DNA from: Prunus persica | Taxonomy: Eukaryota > Streptophyta > Magnoliopsida > Rosales > Rosaceae | Direction: 5' to 3' | NCBI RefSeq assembly: GCF_000346465.2 | Contig: NC_034012.1 | Location: 10,152,294-10,216,293 of the forward strand | DNA: 64,000 nt | Shown: positions 24,119 to 35,994 of the stretch, one piece after another | How the letters are laid out: each line of letters opens with the position of its first letter | Position numbering within the stretch: the first letter of the stretch is position 1 | Position numbers and translations under genes: made by a program | The notes under the pieces: model-generated | Database searches by the model: none | What the model was told of the DNA's origin: nothing | What the model saw: the letters and a program-made list of their open reading frames with translations, nothing else

Positions 24119-24680
24119 GGAACTTGGTGATGGCAAGGAGGTTTGACAAGACTGCAGTGGACGAGACCAATTTTTTCGTGCTCACTGTGCTGCTTTGATA
24201 GCAAATGTAGGATTGCATCTGCTAGCGAGGAACCAAAAGTGTGCCTTATTGACTGCTCTAGTGGCAACCTTGAAGGCTGAAGTTGCTGAATTGCATAGGC
24301 AACTTAGGCAATCAAATCGACATATAGAAGCACTAGAAAAGAAAAACTGAGACTATGCTGAACTGGTAGAGGTCTTACAAACTCATGTATCAAGAAGAAA
24401 CAAATAAGGATTTTAGATGAAGAGAAAAAGTCTCCCTTTTGAAAGTCTGTATTAATAAATTCTAGTTTTATGTTTTTGGGGATGGATTTGATATTATGAA
24501 CATGGAACATGTGGGATTATGACATTAAAGTATTGAGTAATGGGTGAATTAGTTTTTTAAAATATATCACTTGTAAGTATATTCGAATTTATTATTATTT
24601 TAATTGATGTGTCCTAATTTTTTGAGATTTTCCGTGTTTTCGTATCACGTTTCCATATCCTCGTGTCCGTGTCCGTGTCC
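24119..24680. other. Older repeat between solo LTRs B and C
   Basis: Continuation of the GGACACG-bordered repeat at 20440-21133. It contains the coiled-coil-like reading described there, with in-frame stops, and ends in GTGTCCGTGTCCGTGTCC immediately before LTR C. Confidence 0.35.
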
Positions 24681-27378
24681 TGACAGGACCCGCCCCGGAA
24701 TTTCCCCAAAACCGGGGCGAATCCCGTCTTTGTTCCGACATCACCCCGATGCCGGGCCCACTTACTAGAAACCGAGACTCTCTACCAGAATTTTGGCAGA
24801 GTCTCCCCTATGAATTGAACCCAACAAAATTCAACCTGCATAAAAATACAGAATAATCCCAACCAGCAGTATGCTTTACAGCGAATAAACAGGTTACAAC
24901 AAAATGGCCTCCGGCCTCACAATTCAAACCCTAACAGGGGCGATAACAGAGCATGTCTAAGAACTTCAATTTCAACAAAACAGAGTACAAAGGAAATAAT
25001 AGGAAGAAAGAGTCCTACGATGACTCAAGGCTCGGAAGCTCACGATCCGGCTCTGCTGCGGAGCTCAGTCGACTACTGGCTGGGGGGCGCAAAACAGAAA
25101 ATTGTGAGTGGACAAACATAAATTCAGTTCAGTGTAAACCAACGTAATATAACCCCACCGTTTAGAAAACCATGCAAGAAATCCCATGCATCTCAAAACC
25201 GTCATACTCAAGTATATATATATATGTATATATCAAAACAAATCAATACCAGATGCCAAGTCCAAAATCCATAAAGAACGCTTTACAAAACCACCATCCA
25301 AAAACTTATAAATCCCACAACCAAACTCTTGAAAGCGTACCCATTGGCACGGCCGGCAAGGAAGTATCCACACCGAGAAATAAGAATGAATGAATAGATA
25401 TAAATATATAATATAAGAGATATATATATATATATAGTATAAATATAACCATCACCTAGTTGTACCGGGGAAACAATCCAACCGGGGGATTGTTTGACTA
25501 GTCACCCTGGCAGAGTCCTCGTGATGAGTCCTCAATCCACCATGTGACTAGGGAACGAGCTGTCCAACTGGGGGACCAACTCTCAGCCAGAACGTACCGT
25601 TGATAACCTCAAAACCCGTACGTCTGTTAACAGTCCTACGCGCGCAGACTACCCAATTAAGGGTCTACAGCAACATCCCGTCAAGGATGCCCCGGGTCCC
25701 GACAATTCCAAGTATCCCAAGTCTCCGTATCCAAGTTCCACATCAGGGGAGGTACATAGGGTAGTGCTTACCGCACACCAAACTGACATTCTATACTCAC
25801 CACTTTCCACAATCTCATCTCAACAACCCAAGTACCTCACACATAACCAAATATATATAGAAATCCCCAAAATCCATATATTCATACTCAAGATACTCAA
25901 ATACGTCAAAACCCAAAATATATTTTCAATGCCTCATAAAAATATCACTTTCAACAATTTCATAAATAATATATCCAAAATACCATTTAAAACGTCATGC
26001 ATAATATTTCCCAAAATTCATAGAAAATATACTTTCAATCCCAACTATGCCAAAGCCACAATATTTTACCAAAGCGCTATAAAAACATCAAGTTCAACTC
26101 ATGAATATAATGTATTCAATAAATCATTAAAAACATTATGCATAAATCTTTCATCAATAAAACCATGCATAAGATTTGAAAACAAAGTCCACTCACAAGT
26201 AGTCCCACGCTGCTTGACCCTGAGAGGGTCCCGCCTGCTGCGTATGCGTGGTCGGAGTACCTAATTCAGAATACGTATACGTGATTAATACGAAACGTTT
26301 GGAACGAGTACTTTAAATTAAATATCCTAATTTCCCAGGTCTCTAGTAAGTGTACTAGGAACGAGACGTTCTAAGGTCCGACTACTCAATTTGGACAATG
26401 GAACAACTTTGGGAGACACTCGGTCAACTGACGGTCAAACTTCTCAATTTGGGTCAACCGGGCCTACGGGACCCACGACCTCCGTTTTACAATCCGAAAG
26501 TTCCTAAAGGTTTCACAAGGTCTAAGATACCCATCTCGCAAGTTTGGTCCGAAACGGACGGTTAGATCGCTTACGATCGCACAATCGGACGGTTATTATA
26601 AAATGCAAACTTTAAGTTATTGAATCGGAACATCCGGGGTTCCGATTCACAATTCGCGAATTCCTATACGATCCTAGGAATACCTAGAACAACATATTTT
26701 AATTCGGAAAGGATCTAACGGTCAGAACCTATCGAACCCGGATAACGCACAATATGCGATAATCTATTCGATAGTCAAACGATGTCCGAATTGAGATCCG
26801 CGAATTCCTATGCGCTCGTGACGACCTAAGGATCTCATCGGGTTAAATTGCAGCTTCACCAGCCTCGTCCACGCGCCGCCACACGCGCCGGCAGCGCATG
26901 GGTGTGCAGAGTAATTCCGGTGACGGAAAAAACTCCACACCTGAGCTCACCCTTCCTACCCTAGCTTCTACTCGAGGTCAGGATCACTTCACTCAACTAC
27001 GAGAAGCTCCAATTCGGCCGGCAACTGGCCGGAATTTCATTTTGAAATTCGGCCAAAAACCTAGATTTCCTAATCGGTTTTCTAGACTCGAAATCGATCA
27101 AAACCTATGCAACCATCAGCTAGAACTCGAAAAATGGATGAGAAACCACACCTCAATCACCAGGTTTGGGCGGCGGAGGCGGCGGCGCGACGGCAGAACA
27201 GCTCCGGTTTAAAACCGTCGAGCTCGCGACTGGAATCCGTAGTTTTCGACGGGGAAAACGGCCCGGCCTTGATCGGGACGACGGGACGAGTCGATCGGGA
27301 CCGGTCTCGGGTCCTGCCGTGGCCGGAGCTGAGATAACCGAGGAGAGAGAGAGTTGACGTCGGGGAGAGAGAGAGACT

Positions 27379-27437
<59 letters not shown>

Positions 27438-27705
27438 AAAGTCAGATATTTTAACCCAAACTTTGAAATATTTACGATTTTGCCACTGTCGATGTTTTGC
27501 CCGTAACTTCTTCGTTACAACTCTGATTTAAGCCTACCGCGTGTCTACGAATTCGTCTCAGTACCACCTACCCAAAAATACCAATCACTGCCCCAAACAC
27601 TTTCCGGGCAAGAAAATGACCAATTTACCCCTACCCTAAGGGTAAATTCGTAAATTCACTTAAATAATTTAAAATAGGAATTAAATTTGGAGTCGGGGTG
27701 TTACA
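24681..27705 (-). mobile_element. Solo LTR C, minus orientation
   Basis: On the minus strand it begins TGTAACACCCCGACTCC and ends GGGGCGGGTCCTGTCA, with the 5-bp direct repeat TGTCC on both sides (24676-24680 and 27706-27710). Length 3025 bp. Its promoter-side GC-rich block and (GA)n tract (27382-27431) match A and B, but the 92-bp minisatellite is missing. The middle is replaced by unrelated AT-rich sequence (about 24950-26250). It is therefore a second subfamily with shared ends. No internal coding region was found. Confidence 0.88.
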
Positions 27706-27749
27706 TGTCCCGTGTAACATATTATATATACACACTATTAGTATTGATT

Positions 27750-28680
27750 TTGTGATTGGCATTCCCTAGATACCAAATAGACTAGTATAGATGGTAAATT
27801 AGTTGTGATAGAAGAGAAATGGTGGTTGTCTAAATTCCAAGATATGATTTGAAGGCACATATGTCAACCAATGATCTCTTAAGTGAATTCTTCATTCAAT
27901 CATGCATCATGATTGTGTTTCAAGAATTATTTCAAACTCATAATTTGATTAACATTATTATTAAGAAAACTTTTTTATTTAAAGAAAGATTGATTTAACT
28001 TATAATATGCTTTCCAATTTTGAATATTAAAAGTCTTCTTTGATTGGAAATCAATTAATCTGATTTGAAATTAATCTGTTTGATTAGGAGTTAATTGATC
28101 TTGTTTCCAGTTTTGAAAACCATTATAAAAGGAAAGCTTGGTTTCATTCTTTAGTACAACTTTCGACTACTAGAGTTTTCCTGAGTTTTCATATAAACAA
28201 AAGAAAGTTTTTGTGTTTTGATTTTCATAAGGATAAATCATCAAGAGTAAGATTATCTTGGTGATTTGTCTTCGCATTCATTTGCATAAGTTACAAGGTT
28301 CTCATACCTCCGGTGAGCTTGGATCGATCACATCAAGAATCAGATTCAACATATGGAGAGAATGAGAAATCCCGTGAGAAGTTGAGTTACGAAGAAGTTG
28401 GTACATTGTCTAGAGTGTCTAGGACAAGTTTGTATACTTCTTGTAATCATCGTTCTATAGTAGATTTGCCTTGGACTATCAGGTCTTGTGAATTTTCCCC
28501 ACACAGGTGGAGTTTTACCACGTAAAATACTTTGTGTACTTTTTGCACTGTAGAGGCTTGATATCGTATCAATACCTCTGGTGTGTTTTTTTTATTACTA
28601 TATTACTCTTGACTACTTAAAATACAGACTTAACTCTTTTATAGTGTTTTAAGCTATCCTATAGGTATTTTCACACGTCA
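27750..28680 (+). mobile_element. Probable copia-type LTR fragment
   Basis: Contains features typical of Ty1/copia LTR 3' parts: a TATAAAAGG box near 28124, a transcribed-leader-like region, then TTTCCCCACACAGGTGGAG and TTTTACCACG near 28495-28521. No target duplication or exact ends could be fixed, and no polyprotein is present. The short frame at 28313-28525 is LTR sequence, not a gene. Confidence 0.5.
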
Positions 28681-29530
28681 GAAGATTTAACTAAAACAAT
28701 TCAAGATGCATTTATATGTTATCTTACAATATTATTCTTTTTTCCCAAAAGATAACATAAACAAATGGCATATCAAATTATTAGACCCAAGGGGAAAAAC
28801 AGGCACAGAAAAGAATACAACAATCAGACTCAGGCATGAGTCCATGACTACTCCTATACCGGACAAAAATCTTCTCCATGACTACTCATTCCTAGTACCC
28901 AAAAAAAACTGTTAACTCATATCAACTTCTATTTAATCATATTTAAGAAAATACATTAAGAAATTAGGAATATGGCAAAACATTTCTTCAAAGCATAATG
29001 TCAAGATTTCTCTACTTGCAAGAACTGATGACTTGGAACAATTCAAAGACCAACACGTACGTATAGACTCCTATTTTCTAAACTTTCACTTTAGACCATT
29101 ATTTTGTAATGTAATCTTTTCTTCTTCATAAAGTTTCAATCCAAATAACATGAACTTGAATGCAATTGTGCCAAGGCAACGCTACTTGTTCAAACGTGAA
29201 AAAGAATAACTTCCAAAATGAACATGTCTAAGTAGGAATTATATTTTATCTACTTGACTGCTTAAATATATGTATAGATCTTACTAGGAAATTGATCACG
29301 TGGTCATTCCGGATTCCATCCTACTATGTATAATTGATGTTTACTTGCTTGGAAGTTAAGTAACCGGTTTATTGTTAATTCGCAATAATTATAACTTAAA
29401 ATAGGTCCTAAGTTCGAATCCCCTCTCTCTATTGATTAAACAAAATGCTAATTCACGGTGTTACTCAAAATATGAATATTGGATAACCACCACTTGAAAG
29501 ATACATTTTTTTGTTTTATTTACTTTTCGG
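28681..29530 (+). other. Duplicated flank upstream of GLR copy 4
   Basis: No gene. Contains the blocks shared with the intergenic DNA of copies 2 and 3 (near 28776 and 29015-29300), so it belongs to the tandemly duplicated GLR unit. Confidence 0.55.
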
Positions 29531-30312
29531 GTTTTCAATTCAAATGGTCCTATAACTTGTGCACGAGTTGTATTTTGGTCCATTAACTAAATTATTTGTT
29601 CAAATGGTCTATTTACTCTTTATTATTCCGCAAATTGGTCTCACCGTTACATTCTGCCAATGTTGACGTCAAATTTAAGGGTAAAACCATCCAATTAAAT
29701 AAAAGATTTTCAACCGTTTTACCCCCCGAACTATGACCCTAATTGAACTTAACCCCTCAAACTAAAAAGTCAGCCAATTTAATACTTGAATTCATTAAAA
29801 CATGCATTTTACCCCCTACCGTTAAATTTTTTGAATTTCATCCATATTTCTGTCCAAAAAGTCACGTGACTTACTATTTGATTTTTTTGTATTATTATTA
29901 AAAACTAAAATATTTAGAAAATAGGGGGAGAAAAAAAAGGGAACCCAGCCACCCCCACGCACTATCCCCATCTCCCCTTGCTACCATCCCCACCCAACCC
30001 CAGCCGCCACCCCCTCTATTCCCTTCTTCCTCCCCAAAACTCCATTTCAGGATATAGTTTTTAATTAATTTAAAAAATAAAGAAATTTTGTATTTATTTT
30101 TTTAACCCTATTTTTTTCATTTTCTTTAGCTGTCAAAAGTCCTATTTAATCCCAAAAATATCATTTGTTGCCCACATTATTAAATTTTGACATAAAACTA
30201 GACGGTAGGATCAGTTCACCGAATAATAAAGAGTTGAGGGACCATTTGAATGAATAATTTAATTAAAGGACAAAATAAACTCGTGTACAAATTAAAGCAC
30301 CATTTGAGTACT
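29531..30312. mobile_element. Foldback (MITE-like) element before GLR copy 4
   Basis: The left part (29537-29670: TTCAAATGG, TGCACGAGTTGTATTTTG, CTTTATTATTCCG) is the imperfect inverse of the right part (30180-30312: GAATAATAAAGAG, ACAAAATAAACTCGTGTAC, CACCATTTGAG). The arms are about 130 bp. The centre is AT- and C-rich and non-coding. It lies 190 bp upstream of the copy 4 TATA box (30502-30509) and is not seen upstream of copies 2 and 3. Confidence 0.7.
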
Positions 30313-30549
30313 TTTCTTATTCTTTGTCTTATTCATACATGACCAGGAAAGTGAACCATAATTGCTGAACACCTACATTATGCAGAGACTAGGACCCAAC
30401 AAAAGACAGGAAATACAATTCCTTGCATTGACTAGGACCCAAGAAAACGAGGGGAGTCATTTGAATACTGCTTTTAAGAATATGAGACCAATTCTATTTC
30501 TTATAAACAGGAAAACAAACACAGCCATTGGTTGCCATATTTGCACAGA

Positions 30550-33500
30550 ATGGACAAGTTTTCAGCTTTTCTGTCCTTCTTGGCCTTCGTTTTACTACTT
30601 AAACAAATTTTGATAGTTGATGGAATTAGTGACACAACAAAGGATGATGGTTTCATGGGTATACTAGGTGCCATTGTGGATAACAGTTCTCGAATTGGCA
30701 AAGAAGAGAGCGTTGCGATGCAGATTGCGGTGGAGGATTTCTTTAACAAAAACAATCAGCGTTTGGATTTGAAGATCAGAAACTCTCAAGGGGACCCCCT
30801 GCAGGCGGCTCTTGCAGGTACATTATTGTTTTCTCCTCCCTGTTAAGCTGTGTTTTGGGCAGAAATTTGTGTATATAATATGACAACTGTCTCACAAAAC
30901 ATGTTTCAATGATGAAACCTTCATGTTTCTTTCTGAAACAAAAGCAGACATCTAGAACCATAACTTAAATAACAAGATCATGTAAGGACATCCATTTTTC
31001 TTGGTTGAAAATATAAAACTGAAGAGGATCACACAACATAGATTTTTTTTACACACTGTATTGTTCTATGACAAAGACAAGTCTTGGGGCATGCCAAAGT
31101 TGACAATCATCAAATTCTTTTGATCAGTTTATAAATTTAAAAAATTACAATTTTAAATAAAATATTATGGTTTGTAAATGGTATTGCATCCTAATTCAGT
31201 TTCACCACTTCTTGCACTGGCCGGGAGGACCTGTGCAACTCTCCCTGCTGCTGCATTAGCCAGAGCTTTGACAGGTGAAGCTGCTAATCCATCTAATTTA
31301 TCTAAGAGAGCTTACTGTTTCTTGGTTTTCAAATTCCCCACTATCCAAATGCCATTGCACTGCTTCTGTGACACAACAAGTCTTCTGATGTACTACTATT
31401 TATTTCAGACTCAGGATATCCCGTACAACGAAAACGCATAAATTCAATTTTGACACATTTTTGTATGACATATTTGGAACTTAATGGTATCTTCTTAGTT
31501 TAACCATTCTGCTGCTAACAATCTTTACCAAGTAGCAAGAAATACTGATACTCCCCAGAGTACTATTGCTATTACCAATTCCTGGAAGTTGTGTGTGCAA
31601 AAGCAAGAAATATAAAATTTAAATGCCATTACATTGATCAAATTGCAGCCAGAAGTCTTATCAATACGGATCAAGTGCAAGCAATTCTTGGTCCACAAAC
31701 ATGGGAAGAGGTGTCGTTAGTCGCTGAGATTGGAAGTAAGAGTCACATTCCTATTATGTCTTTAGCTGATGCAACTCCAGTGTGGGCAACAGAACTGTGC
31801 ACCTTTCTAGTTCAAGCTTCACCAAACAAGTTAAAGCAAATGGAAGCAATAGCAGCTATGGTTCAAAGGTGGGAGTGGCATCAAGTCACCATAATCTATG
31901 AAGACAAAGACTTTTCAGCCCCAGCAGTGCTAAGCCATCTATCTGATGCTCTCCAAGAAGTAGGTGCAGAAATTAGCCATTATTTAGCCATCCTGCCGTT
32001 TGCTTCTTCATCATTGTCAGAGGAACTTCAGAGGCTTAAGAGCAGCCAATTTAGAGTGTTTGTCGTCCACTTGTCATTGCCGGTTGCAGTTGAGCTATTT
32101 GAGAAGGCAAAAATAATGAACATGATGGAAAAGGATTACGTATGGATCATTATAGATCCTTTTGCAAGCCTTGTCCATTCCTTCAATGCCTCTACCATAT
32201 CCTCAATGCAAGGAATTGTTGGAGTAAAGAGCTACCTCCCTGAAAATGAGTCCCATTTTCAGGATTTTCGCTATAAATTTCGCCAGCGGTTTAGCTCAGA
32301 GCATCCTGAGGAGGTCAACCATGAACCAAGCATTTTTGCAGCAGAGGCTTATGATTTAACATGGACAGTGGCCCTTGCAATAAGCAAGAAGAAGCAGGGA
32401 AGGCAGCAAATTATATCAAACATTTTGCAAAGTGATGTTGATGGCTTAAGCGGGAAGATTAATTTTACTCGTCAAACAATAGCTCCAGCACATACATTTC
32501 AGATCATCAATGTGATTGGAGAGAGCTACAGAGAACTTGGTTTCTGGTCAGATGGACGAGGTTTCTCAGAGACAATTGGTGAAAGTGATACATTGAAATC
32601 TTCCATGAACGCTTTGGGGCAAGTTTTTTGGCCAGGGGGGATTCAGGGTACGCCGAAAGGATGGAGTCCACCAACAAGTGCCAATCCACTTAAAATTGGT
32701 GTTCCAACCACAGCAACATTCAAACAATATGTAGAAGTGGAACAAGTTCACTTGGGAAATAACATCTCTTTCTCTTATAAAGGACTTGCAATTGATGTCT
32801 TTAAAGCCACTCTAGAAGAATTGCCATTTGATTTGCTATACAATTTTTTTCCCTTCAATGGCACATTTGATGCTTTAGTGGAGCAAATTCATTTAAAGGT
32901 AAGAGGTTGATTGCAGGATTATATACATTGTCCAACAACTGGTACTAATCACAACTTGTTTTTCCAATTTTCAATGGATTGATGCAGAACTTTGACGCTG
33001 CAGTTGGTAGTATATCGATACTAGCCAACCGATATCAGCATGCAGAATTCACAGCACCTTACACTGAATCCGGACTGGTAATGATAGTACCCGTTCGTTC
33101 CAGAACACGAGAGAAAGCATGGTTATTCGTAAAGCCTTTCACAAACGCCATGTGGATTTTAATAGGAGCCACAAGTATCTACAATGGCTTTGTTATATGG
33201 TTGATAGAGAGAAACCACTGCCCTGAACTCAAAGGCTCCATCTCAAATCAAGTAGGAACCTTGATTTGGTTAGCCTTCAGCACTCTTTTCTCCTTGAATG
33301 GTAAGAACAAAACTCATTTCCTTCATTCATACAATTCCTCCACAAGCTTTAACTTTGAAACTCATCTCAAAACATCAACTAATTATCTATCTTTCACTGA
33401 TTGAACAAAGGGAACAAGTTGAAAAGCAATCTGTCACGGATCACAATGGTCGTGTGGCTGTTCATGGCTCTAGTTATCACGCAGACTTACACCGCTAACC

Positions 33501-34317
33501 TCGCCAGCTTGCTGACTCTGCCGCAGCTTGAACCGACTGTGGTTGATGTTTTTGCATTGCAAAACAGCAATGCAATGGTTGGTTGTGCCGGAGCATCATA
33601 TACTTCGAAATATCTGGAGGAAGTTTTGCACTTCCGCCACAACAACATCAAGAACTTCTCCAGGGCTGATGAGTACGCTCCAGCCCTCAGAAGAAGAGAA
33701 GTTGCAGCCCTCTTTCTTGACCTTCCTTTGGCCAAAGTGTTCCTTGCAGAAAACTGCAAAAGCTTCACCATGACTGGACCTACATACAAAGTTGGGGGAT
33801 TTGGATTTGTAAATTTTCTATCTAATTCTAAAGAAGATTTTCTCATTTGAGCAACTACACATTTCTGCAACAAAATGCATGGTGGGATTTATTCATTTAA
33901 TCAAGTTTCTTGCTTGTTCTGCAGGCATTTGCAAGGGGATCTCAGTTGCTTCCTAGTGTAACTCAAGCAATGCTGAAGGTCTCCGAAAACGGAACGGTTC
34001 GAGACCTAGAAAAAAACATGCTTGCTTCTCAGAAGTGCATGGACATGGACCTAGAGGATGACCGTCTTAGTCTTAGTCTCAACCCCAGTTACTTCTGGGT
34101 GTTGTTCCTTTTCACGGGAGGCACATCCTCCATGGCTCTTGCCATCTACATCTTTCGTGCTTATAATTCCATGTCCATGTCTGAACACAATGTTAGCTGG
34201 AAGTTGATGATGGCTGTAATGAAACACTGGGGGAATCAAAGGGGGCGGTTCTCAAGAAAAGTGAGTGATATTGCTCAAACTACTCCTACAAATTCTCCAA
34301 ATGCAACTGAGTACTGA
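30550..34317 (+). CDS. GLR: Glutamate receptor-like channel, copy 4 (intact)
   Basis: Exons 30550-30817, 31649-32898, 32988-33300, 33411-33808 and 33925-34317 join in frame to 873 residues. Same plan as copy 1: signal peptide MDKFSAFLSFLAFVLLLKQ, N-terminal domain, S1, M1, pore (VGTLIWLAFSTLFSLNGNK), M3 with VITQTYTANLASLLT, S2, M4 and a tail ending ATEY. It is nearly identical to copy 3 across exons 2-4 and introns 2-3, so the pair is the youngest duplication here. One unusual residue: the strongly conserved FPRGS after GGFGF reads FARGS. Intron 1 retains the unoccupied site (ATTGTTCTATGACAAAG at 31060-31076) of the LTR found in copy 3. The start follows a TATAAACA box by 48 bp. Probably clade II; ligand unknown. 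Confidence 0.9.
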
Positions 34318-35250
34318 TCTTCAATCTGGTCAAATGTAGTCATTGTACATAAAGGCCATTGCCATGAAATTAATTAAGCACAGCGGGAGTTACGCGCTAA
34401 TCGATTAGTAATTTAATTCGCATTGATTATCCATTGGACTTACTTCAATTTTAATTCCTTGTTCAGCTAAATACAAGTTATACAATGATGTAAGACATGA
34501 ACTTCTGCATCCAAATTTAGGACACAAGCACAACAAAAGGTTGATTAGTTTCGAGTCATTTTATACGATTATTAATTCAATAAATCAAATTACAATCTAG
34601 TCTTACGACCTTAACTTAAAATAATGTTACTCGGAACAATACAAATATCACTCCATTGTCACCCACCCTTAAATACAGAATTTACTGAAAGAGTAGGTGT
34701 ATGCTGGCAGATTTGGCAAACAATTCAAGATGCATTTTGAATGTTAAATAAATTTTTACATTTCCTTTCCAAAAGAATCAAATAACATAAAACAAATGGC
34801 ATATCGCATTATTAGTCCAGAGGGGAAAGAAAAAGCACAGAAAAAAGATACATCAATCAGACTCACACATGGCCACTCCTACCCCAGACAAATTCTTCTC
34901 CAATGTATTTGATCCCTCCCTCCCCACCAAGGGAAAAAAAAAATCCCCACCAAAAATTTAATATTTAAAAAAAAAATTCTGAAAAACAATAATCTGAAAA
35001 ATAAGAAAAGTAGAAAACCAAGCCAAGTGGCCAACCTCCTAACAAAAAGAATTGATTACTGAAAATGAAATAAAAAATGTTTTCAGCACCCTATCCAAGT
35101 AGTCCACGTGTCCATGTTAATGCCTCTAATCTCACACAACCTTGTCAGGGGTCCCACACAAGCCATACCAAGTGGAAACACATCACGTGAATGTAAGGCC
35201 AAAGTTAGCATTATATGCCACTATGCATGTTTTTTATATATAATCTCATC
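34318..35250. other. Intergenic region, GLR copy 4 to bZIP 3' end
   Basis: Contains a weak copy of the duplicated flank (near 34800-34870), which marks the right limit of the GLR array. No coding sequence. Confidence 0.6.
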
Positions 35251-35949
35251 TCAATTCAGAATTTGCTGCTCATTGTGATCCGTACACACCATGATATCTG
35301 GGTTTGGTTGCTGCTGTTGCTGATGCTGCTGCTGCTGTGCGTTTTGGTTTCCCATCTTCTTTAGGCTTTGGTGGTGATAAACCTGCCTTAACCTCTCTAT
35401 TTCATTCTTTAGTGCCTCTTGATGAGCTGAAAAAAAAAAAAAAAAACAAATCATGTTACTGCTTCGGCACATAGTTGCATTGTAATTCTGTCTTATTTAT
35501 TAATAAAAACTATCGCTTATTCACCGAAAAAAAATAAAAATCTTGGGATTTGAGAAGAAATCATGTCGTAACTTCAGTTCTGTTCCACATCCAAATGATA
35601 AGCATGAGAATATAAGATTAGCTAGCAAAATAAATAAATAAATAATAAAGGACTGAATAATACTGTAGAAAACACAAATATGCCACTTTTTGTTTGAATT
35701 TGTCTGCGGGATTAAAAGGTCTAAATCAATGCTTTTCCAATTGCGGAAGGTAGACAGTGACAGGGAAGAAAGCACTTTCCCAAAAGTCCCATGAATTCTT
35801 GAATATGTTCTCGAGTGGGAAAAAGCTACACCACAAGATGAAGATCAAGGGTCTGGATGAAACTGATTAACCTAATCATGGTTTCTATATGCAATTAAAT
35901 TACATAAACACATGGTTTATTAAAGTTAATTATATCAAATTAAAGAAGT

Positions 35950-35994
<45 letters not shown>

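Noticed and set aside
25764..26264. 166-codon frame in LTR C
   Set aside because: AT-rich, Ile/Lys/Asn/Thr-biased translation without motifs; chance frame in the replaced middle of the LTR.
28313..28525. 70-codon frame near 28.4 kb
   Set aside because: Lies within copia-like LTR sequence with the typical CCCCACA...GTGGAG leader motif.
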